DNA of 64,000 bases from Actinomucor elegans (lineage: Eukaryota; Mucoromycota; Mucoromycetes; Mucorales; Mucoraceae): NCBI GenBank assembly GCA_026027325.1, contig JAMSLZ010000006.1, positions 2,480,001 through 2,544,000 of the forward strand, in the 5' to 3' direction. A program made the translations under genes and the position numbers. The notes beneath the pieces were generated by a model. The model was not told the origin of the DNA. It saw only the letters and a program-made list of their open reading frames with translations, and searched no databases. This document shows, one piece after another, positions 57,892-64,000 of this stretch; the first letter of the stretch is position 1; the number at the start of each line of letters is the position of its first letter.

Positions 57892-59625
57892 AAATTTCGA
57901 TTTTACCCTTTTTGTAAATATGGATCAAACTCATTGTACTATAGCTTCATTGCATCAAACCAAATATCAATACCCTCCGTAGAACTGAAAGTATATGTAT
58001 ACAATAACTTAATAATAATAGCAATAAAAAAAAAGTAAAGATCTTTTACATTCAAGTAATTGAATAATTCTATTCCCAGAAACCGGACGGAAATCACCAT
58101 ATTAAGTAAATCATTTTGTGCTACGACAATAAAACCAACGTCTTTCAATTTGTTCGTAATAGAACTTTAAAAAAAAATACTAAAACCGAGCAGATCCACA
58201 ACAACAACAAAAAATATGCAAGGAAAAAAGATTAAGATGGTATTTCATCATCGAAAAAGAATGGCGCCACTATCGATCTTGTGACATTAGAAAAAAAATA
58301 AGCTATTCACTTGTACCTTTTTTTTATGACACCTCCGGCGATGCCGTGAACTTTTCCTAAAAACCCGAGGAGATCATGCCATTTGTAGGATAAAAATAGT
58401 TTTTTTGAAGATCAGTTCTGGAACGATTTACAGAATTCCCTAGAGTAATAACATCAGCGTCATTGTAAAGCATTTATTTACATTGTCTCTCTTTAATATA
58501 TTTGATTTCATTTCGTTGGTATTCTAGACTTGGCGATTTTATTTTTTTATTTTTTATTTTTTTGCAGCATATTCTAAACCCAGGGCAATAATAAAAAAGG
58601 AACTATTTCATGCATATAGGTTAAAAATTAATAAATATTAAAGTAGTCCTTATAGATCTTGAGCTTTTGTTCAGATGCAACAGCTCATTCTGAGCGTGAT
58701 GCACGAGGGCAGATGCCGAGATTGAACCAGAGAATATGTAAATCATTTGAAATAGTCTATGTGAATTGCCTGTAATTTATAATACAACTCTAAACTGTAC
58801 TTTAGCTAAATAATTATCATATGTAGAGGATGCAGTTCTTCATTCTGAACATCATGTACGACATTAAACCGTGAAATGGAGATATTCCAAATAGGGCTGA
58901 AATGGGATGATTTCTGCAAATTTTCAAACTTTACCTTTTTTTTGTGCGTGCAGCATTTATTACAGCGTTCTCAAGACAAGATGCAGTGGTAAAGTAAATT
59001 TTTATATGAATGTAGGCATTATAGCCCGTATTTATAAAATATTCAAAAGCCCTACTATTTTATCAAAAATTATATTACCAACGAATGTAAATCTTGAATA
59101 TTCTTTTATTCAATATACCATTTAGTTCTACATGATTTTTGTTAAAACACCTTTTTTTTAAGTATCAGTAATTGATTACCATGAGAAAAAGATATCAACT
59201 TTTGTTCTGAATAGGGCCCTCTCAGTATTATTTAGTAAATGTCCATCGACCAATGGAAATTGATAGTATGTTCAGTAGGACAAGTTTTGTCTTTTTTTTG
59301 ACAGTGTTGCTGGCAAATTTTACAACTTTATTTCGTGCAATAACAAGTACGTATTAGTGGGTTTTTTTTTTGCACTTTATGAAAACAAATGTAGCTCGAG
59401 TTTGTGAAATTTAGATGGGAGATAGAACAGCCAGATTATTAAGCGCAGCTTAGATGTGTAACGAGTTATAACAGCACGTTTACTTGTCCTTTTGGATTCT
59501 ATGACGTTTGTAGTCGTGAAGGGACCCGTCAACCTGTTTTTTTTGTCCTTATAACCCCTCTTCAAAAAGCATAACATTGCTTAATCAGCGAAAAATGACA
59601 TAAACGCGCATAGACCAGTACTACA

Positions 59626-59658
<33 letters not shown>

Positions 59659-59994
59659 TGTAAAAGAGTAATTATGGCATTGAGCAATAGCAAGGAACCA
59701 CAATAATCATGATGTTTGGTGTGAGTATGTAGAATGAAAAATGATATGTGACATCAATAAACTCAGTACTATGGTGATGATGTATACTTTTCAAACAGTA
59801 AAAGAGACTACATGTAGAACATGACAATCACATAAGGCAGCATGTGTCGAGTGTAATTGATCTTCCTTTCTGGATATATGGGTGGGTAATATTTATAAGA
59901 TAGGGGCAGAAAAAGGTCTGACATGCAAAAAACATCACTGAAACCAACTCTTGTATACTAAAAGAAGGCATAGAACCGAATGTGTGGAATGTGC
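57892..59994. other. Gene-free AT-rich spacer
   Basis: About 2.1 kb with two degenerate units of the dispersed repeat at 58671-58890 and an A-run of about 31 at 59627-59657. ORFs here (62-72 aa) are compositional. Confidence 0.45.
58671..58890 (+). repeat. Dispersed repeat, two degenerate units
   Basis: Units start at about 58671 (CAGATGCAACAGCTCATTCT, then GAGATTGAACCAGAG) and about 58829 (ATGCAGTTCTTCATTCTGAA, then ACGACATTAAACCGTGAAAT). Spacing is about 158 bp. The ACATTAAAC core is as in the 47.7-48.3 kb array, with an extra CTCATTCTGA block also seen at 61160. Confidence 0.4.
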
Positions 59995-60222
59995 CTATGT
60001 TTCTTTCATTGCAGTAACTAACCACTCAGTACATTCAGCTTGGAACTGAAGTCTGGTAATAGTAAATATAATTTGAATAATTAGATATACTATCATAACT
60101 TGTTCCTCGAACGGCTTCTTCGTTGCTGTACGCCCACTATTCTTCTTCTTTTGTACCATGAAATACTGGTATATTGAACGTATGACTTCAATCAGGGATC
60201 CTCCTGATGATATACTATCCAT
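59995..60222 (-). CDS. Possible small membrane protein (75 aa)
   Basis: Weak candidate. Single ORF beginning MDSISSGGSLIEVIRSIYQY, with a basic middle (VQKKKNSGRTATKKPFEEQ), one hydrophobic helix (VMIVYLIIQIIFTITRL) and ending FQAECTEWLVTAMKET. Composition is more protein-like than neighbouring chance ORFs. There is no promoter signal, no intron and no recognisable family, so it may be spurious. Confidence 0.3.
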   Translation of the reverse strand: MDSISSGGSLIEVIRSIYQYFMVQKKKNSGRTATKKPFEEQVMIVYLIIQIIFTITRLQFQAECTEWLVTAMKET

Positions 60223-61932
60223 GGTTCTGATAAAATAACTACAAATTAGGCATGTTCGGTTTGACCTAAACCATTTCCACCATAATCAACAATGACTTAA
60301 TATCTAAAAAGATTCAAGCAAACAAAAGCTACTCATCCGGTAACCGAGCTCGAGTTATATGACGTCCGGTTGCATCTTCATTCTAGATGTTTAGGAGTCG
60401 AGTTGATGATATGATGCAATAGTGGCAAGAAAGGAATCAAGAGGAGTGTCAAGAATGTGTTACAAACTGGTATTATTGATCATCAGATTACATCCATACA
60501 ACCCCCTCTTGCTATATGCCTTATAGTTACTAAAGTCCATAATTGTTTTCGACTTGTTTTCATGAACCTAATTATTGAACCCTACACCGACTGAACTACG
60601 TCTGCCAACGGATCTTATTGACCTTCTTATGTTGGTTTAATGCCACCTTAGCTTGAAGTCTTTGGTGTTAAATAGTTGAATGGTTAACGAAAACTTATAA
60701 TGGATCCTGAAAGTGATATAAAATGTTCAAGTAGTGTTAATATAGACGCTGAACTAGCCAACAGTGAATTCCGTGATAAACCAGCCAGAAGTGTTTTTTT
60801 CAATAATGTAAAAGTAGATAGAATAGTATAAAAGTTTATATTGAGTATCTCTTGTTTAGTTATTGCTTCTCTTTGGTATTTATATGTGTTTAGCTAAAAA
60901 ATTGCATCTATTCTTTAGTTGGATGCTACGGTTTGTTTCCGTATAGGTTATGTTGTAGTCATGAGGTGCGTGTTGTTATATTATTCTATGTAGAGGATTA
61001 TTTATAAAGAGAATCACACCATTAGACAGGTAGCTTAAATATTGAAACTGCGAATGAAATACTCTGAATAATTGTATTTCTTCAGTATGGCCGGATCCAG
61101 AGACCTATAGTTGGTGTTTATGCTAGTAAAGAGCACAGCTTAGTTAATAATCGTTCTGAATGCGGTAGCTCATTCTGCTGGACTTGAACTAGCAAGTAAA
61201 TTCCAGATTAAACCTGAATTGATGAAGAGATCTATAGATCTATAGATTCCGTTTTACTTGAAATGTATGCAATTGACGGTGCATCCCTAAAAAGCGATAC
61301 ATTCACATTAGAGTGATAGCTCAAGTCTATATCAAATCTATAAAATGTTTTATATTCAACATGCACTTGTCCTCAAATGCGGCTTTAAATATAGAAATGC
61401 AATATTTTGAAATGGAAGTATTTCTAAAACTTTTTTCTTCTCTAAGAAGACTCTGCGGCATCCTTTTTTCTTTGGAACGAGATGCATACGCAACTACATG
61501 TTAATTAGATAAACTACAAGCCTAGTTGATCTCTTGCCATTTCTTCACATATCAACCAAATTGATGGAATATTGGTTTCTTCATTATAATATATTTTGCG
61601 CATGAACAATGGTTCGTCTTAAAAAGTGCGTATAAAACTGTCAAGACAAAGAAAAACGTGTTCATCATAAGACTCAGCCTTTAAATGAATAAAGTAGACG
61701 ATGCCTAGCATAATCAAAGGTGTTTTTTCTACGTCAGATCTACACTTATTTTATTTTCTATTCAATAAAAGATATATATGAGCTAACAATATATTTTTTT
61801 AAGCGATTTTATTCTTGGATGAAAAATGCGCAAGTAGTTTCCGTCTATTTCTTTTTCTTTTTTAGTGTATTACATATCTATATAATTTTGCGATGATAGA
61901 TTATTATGCGTCAGCTGGTATTATTTTGATTG
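60223..61932. other. Gene-free AT-rich spacer
   Basis: About 1.7 kb between the weak ORF and the DnaJ stop. Contains one repeat copy at 61149-61280 and short chance ORFs. No other structure recognised. Confidence 0.45.
61149..61280 (+). repeat. Dispersed repeat copy
   Basis: TGAATGCGGTAGCTCATTCT, later CAGATTAAACCTGAATTGA, then AGAGATCTATAGATCTATAG and TTACTTGAAATGTATGCAAT. This follows the same block order as the 48058 unit (head, AGAGATCTAT, then a TTACTGAAATG-like block). Confidence 0.5.
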
Positions 61933-63656
61933 TTACTGGTCATTATCACTGTCTTTCTTTGCATACTCTTCATCTACCATAGCGGCATATTTTTCTATGA
62001 TTTCTCGTTGTTTACCACGGAGCGATCTAATGTATCAATGAGTAAACTACAACGGTTTCTTAGTAAAGCGGCAAAACTTACCTGGGGAATTCTATCTTTA
62101 ATTGTACAATTTGATCTCCTCTCGACGTTCCTCTTAGACGTTTAATACCTCGTCCACGAAGAGCGATATTATCCTCAGGTTGCGAACCAGGTGGGACCTT
62201 GACTTCTACATCACCATCAATGGTAGGAATTCGAATCTTACCGCCAAGCATAGCTTTATAAAACGGAATCTTTGCATCATAAAAGACATCAGCATCTTGT
62301 CTACGGAATATCTTGGATGGTTGTATCTAAAAGCAATTGATAAGTAAAACAAAAAAAAAGCGAATACGTATATTTGAAAAGAAACTCACATTCAATGATA
62401 CAAATAGATCGCCATTAGGGCCTCGGCCCTTGATAGGTGCATCACCTGCACCAGGTACACGGATTCTGGAGTTATTATCCACGCCAGCAGGAATTACGAC
62501 CTCCACTTGTTTTCTTTCGCGTACTTTGCCTACGCTGTCACATGTAGGACATTTGGCATCAAAAGGTATAGATGAACCAGCGCCACCACAAGCTTGACAA
62601 GACGCTTGCATATGGAATCCGCCCATTTGCACCGTTTGAATACCAGAACCATGGCAGACAGCACACTCGGTTTTCTTTTTACCTGCTTTTAAGCCAGATC
62701 CTTGGCAGGTATGACAGTTGGCTACACAGTTGACCGTGACATACTTTTTAGCGCCTTTGACAGCATCCATAAAGTCGATTGTCAGTGGTACCTAATAAAA
62801 GCATGGTGTAAGCTTTGAAAAAAAAAGATCCCCCAATCAATCTGCATTATCATTTTTTTTTTTTTTACCTGAATATCCTCGCCACTCATAGTACGGAAAG
62901 GATCTCCTCCTGGTGCGCCTGGCCCTCCACCGAACCCTCCACCAAAGAATTGACTAAATATATCATTAGGATCAAATCCACCAGGGAAGCCACCACCGCC
63001 ACTGCTGCTACTAGTGTAAAACCCGCCACTACTACCACCAGGATGAGCACCTGCACCAGCCCCATCAAATCCATAACCAAATTGATCAAATTGCTGACGC
63101 TTTTGTTCATCCGACAAAATCTCATAAGCTTCTTGAATCTGTACAAACTTTTCTCGAGCATTTTTATCCTTGTTCGTATCAGGATGATACTGTTTCGCTA
63201 GCTAACAAAAGAAAATATATATATATATAATATGAATATACCACATTCAATGATACTCATATGGATTTCTTACCTTGTAATAAGCTTTTTTAATATCGGC
63301 TTGAGATGCAGATTTTGATACACCCAAGACTTGATAAGGATCTTGTTTTTGCTGTTGCATAGAAGAAGCATGGAATCCTCTCTATCATCAATGCATGAAT
63401 ATGTTAGCATTACTTTTTTTTTCTTTTCCTTCCCAGTCAATTGTTGTAGTTTTTACCTCTTGTTTTCGACAGTACAGTAAAGAGGAGGATGCAACACCCA
63501 CCGTAAAGCCTAGTAGCTGTCAGTTACCATTATTCGAACTGTCTTTCAAATATTGAAGTTACCTCGGGCTAATGTTGGTCGACATGACGACCTTGTCAGT
63601 GTCGGCTTTAATAATCTCGAAAACACACTCAAAGTAGCGATTGCAGTTTTTGACAT
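61933..63656 (-). CDS. MDJ1: Mitochondrial DnaJ (Hsp40), MDJ1 type
   Basis: Type I J-protein that stimulates mitochondrial Hsp70 in protein folding. Exons are 63656-63563, 63509-63457, 63381-63274, 63201-62869, 62791-62390, 62326-62082 and 62026-61933; 442 aa. The presequence is [20 protein letters not shown], Arg/Ser-rich, through GFHASSM. The J domain is [20 protein letters not shown] and [15 protein letters not shown] with the HPD motif. A Gly/Phe-rich linker follows ([20 protein letters not shown]). The zinc-finger domain has four CxxCxGxG-type motifs: [24 protein letters not shown] and CPTCDSVG. The C-terminal domain has [20 protein letters not shown] and [20 protein letters not shown]. 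The fourth zinc motif is degenerate (CDSVG), as in other family members. Confidence 0.95.
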
Positions 63657-64000
63657 GGTCATTCAATGTAAGTAGAAAAAAAAGTGTGTGGAAAACAAAA
63701 CCCTTGGGATAGATATTTTTTTTTTTGCTGGCATTTTCTACTGATTGATGCAGACCGGGCAACGACGGGATTTCAAAAACGAGATGAATTTATTTGATTG
63801 GCTAAAGTAGTTCTTAATTTATTGATTGAGGAACACTGATGCAAATGAATCATAGTACACAAAAGAAGCCCGTAGATCGGTAAAAAAAAGGATTATGCGG
63901 AGTTGTTCTCGCATTGGAGGATTATAAATTCAGTGAAGCGTGACGTTGTTTGATTAAGCAGAAAAAAGATATAAAAAGAGAGACATTGGTTTGCAACTAT
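63657..64000. other. Promoter-side sequence at window end
   Basis: Upstream region of MDJ1 (minus). A GATATAAAAAGAG box at 63968-63980 faces rightward and could serve a gene starting beyond the window. No coding sequence seen. Confidence 0.4.

Overview
The window reads as nuclear DNA of an early-diverging filamentous fungus, most likely of the Mucorales type. The evidence is AT-rich spacers full of homopolymer and (AT)n runs, many spliceosomal introns (mostly 45-90 nt, GTAAGT-like donors, TAG/CAG acceptors) and fungal genes such as a CHS7-type chitin synthase chaperone, a septin, a GGC1 carrier, GLO3 and BRO1. Species was not determined. Exon borders were worked out by hand from splice signals, reading phase and family similarity. 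Every multi-exon model given as a full join closes in frame, except one junction in the helicase gene.

Layout. 1-477: 5' end of a cytochrome P450 (minus), cut by the window edge. 3428-4727: ETF alpha subunit. 7702-8779: mitochondrial dicarboxylate carrier. 8837-10577: twin-cassette ABC ATPase (minus), divergent from a hexokinase at 11307-12774. 14061-15624: short DDHD phospholipase (minus). 15903-18081: FHA-kinase of Chk2/Cds1 type (minus), divergent from OGG1 DNA glycosylase (18936-20254). 20646-21055: small basic protein (minus), divergent from a septin (21591-23345). 23525-23863: short coiled-coil protein (minus). 24482-25238: unrecognised gene, running tail-to-tail into a ZGRF1-type helicase (25235-29403, minus); the two stop codons overlap. 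30976-32644: DUF262 protein with a DGQQR-like motif. 36081-36827: second member of the coiled-coil family (minus). 38114-39350: GGC1 GTP/GDP carrier. 41550-42664: nitronate monooxygenase. 43765-45414: GLO3-type ArfGAP. 45989-47248: CHS7. 49960-51018: GT77-like glycosyltransferase. 51198-52363: G protein alpha subunit. 53913-57176: BRO1/ALIX (these seven all minus). 57679-57891: small Ala-tract protein (plus). 61933-63656: MDJ1-type mitochondrial DnaJ (minus).

Themes. The stretch from 15.9 to 32.6 kb is rich in genome-maintenance genes (checkpoint kinase, OGG1, ZGRF1 helicase, DUF262 protein). Mitochondrial functions recur (ETFA, DIC, GGC1, MDJ1). The stretch from 43.8 to 57.2 kb is dominated by membrane-traffic, cell-wall and signalling genes (GLO3, CHS7, glycosyltransferase, G alpha, BRO1). 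The long spacers hold no recognisable gene, tRNA or CRISPR. They do hold a degenerate dispersed repeat that is tandem with a period of about 170 bp at 47.7-48.3 kb and recurs at about 18.3, 33.1-33.3, 34.0, 41.0, 58.7-58.9 and 61.2 kb. No prokaryote-like system, virus or intact transposon was found.
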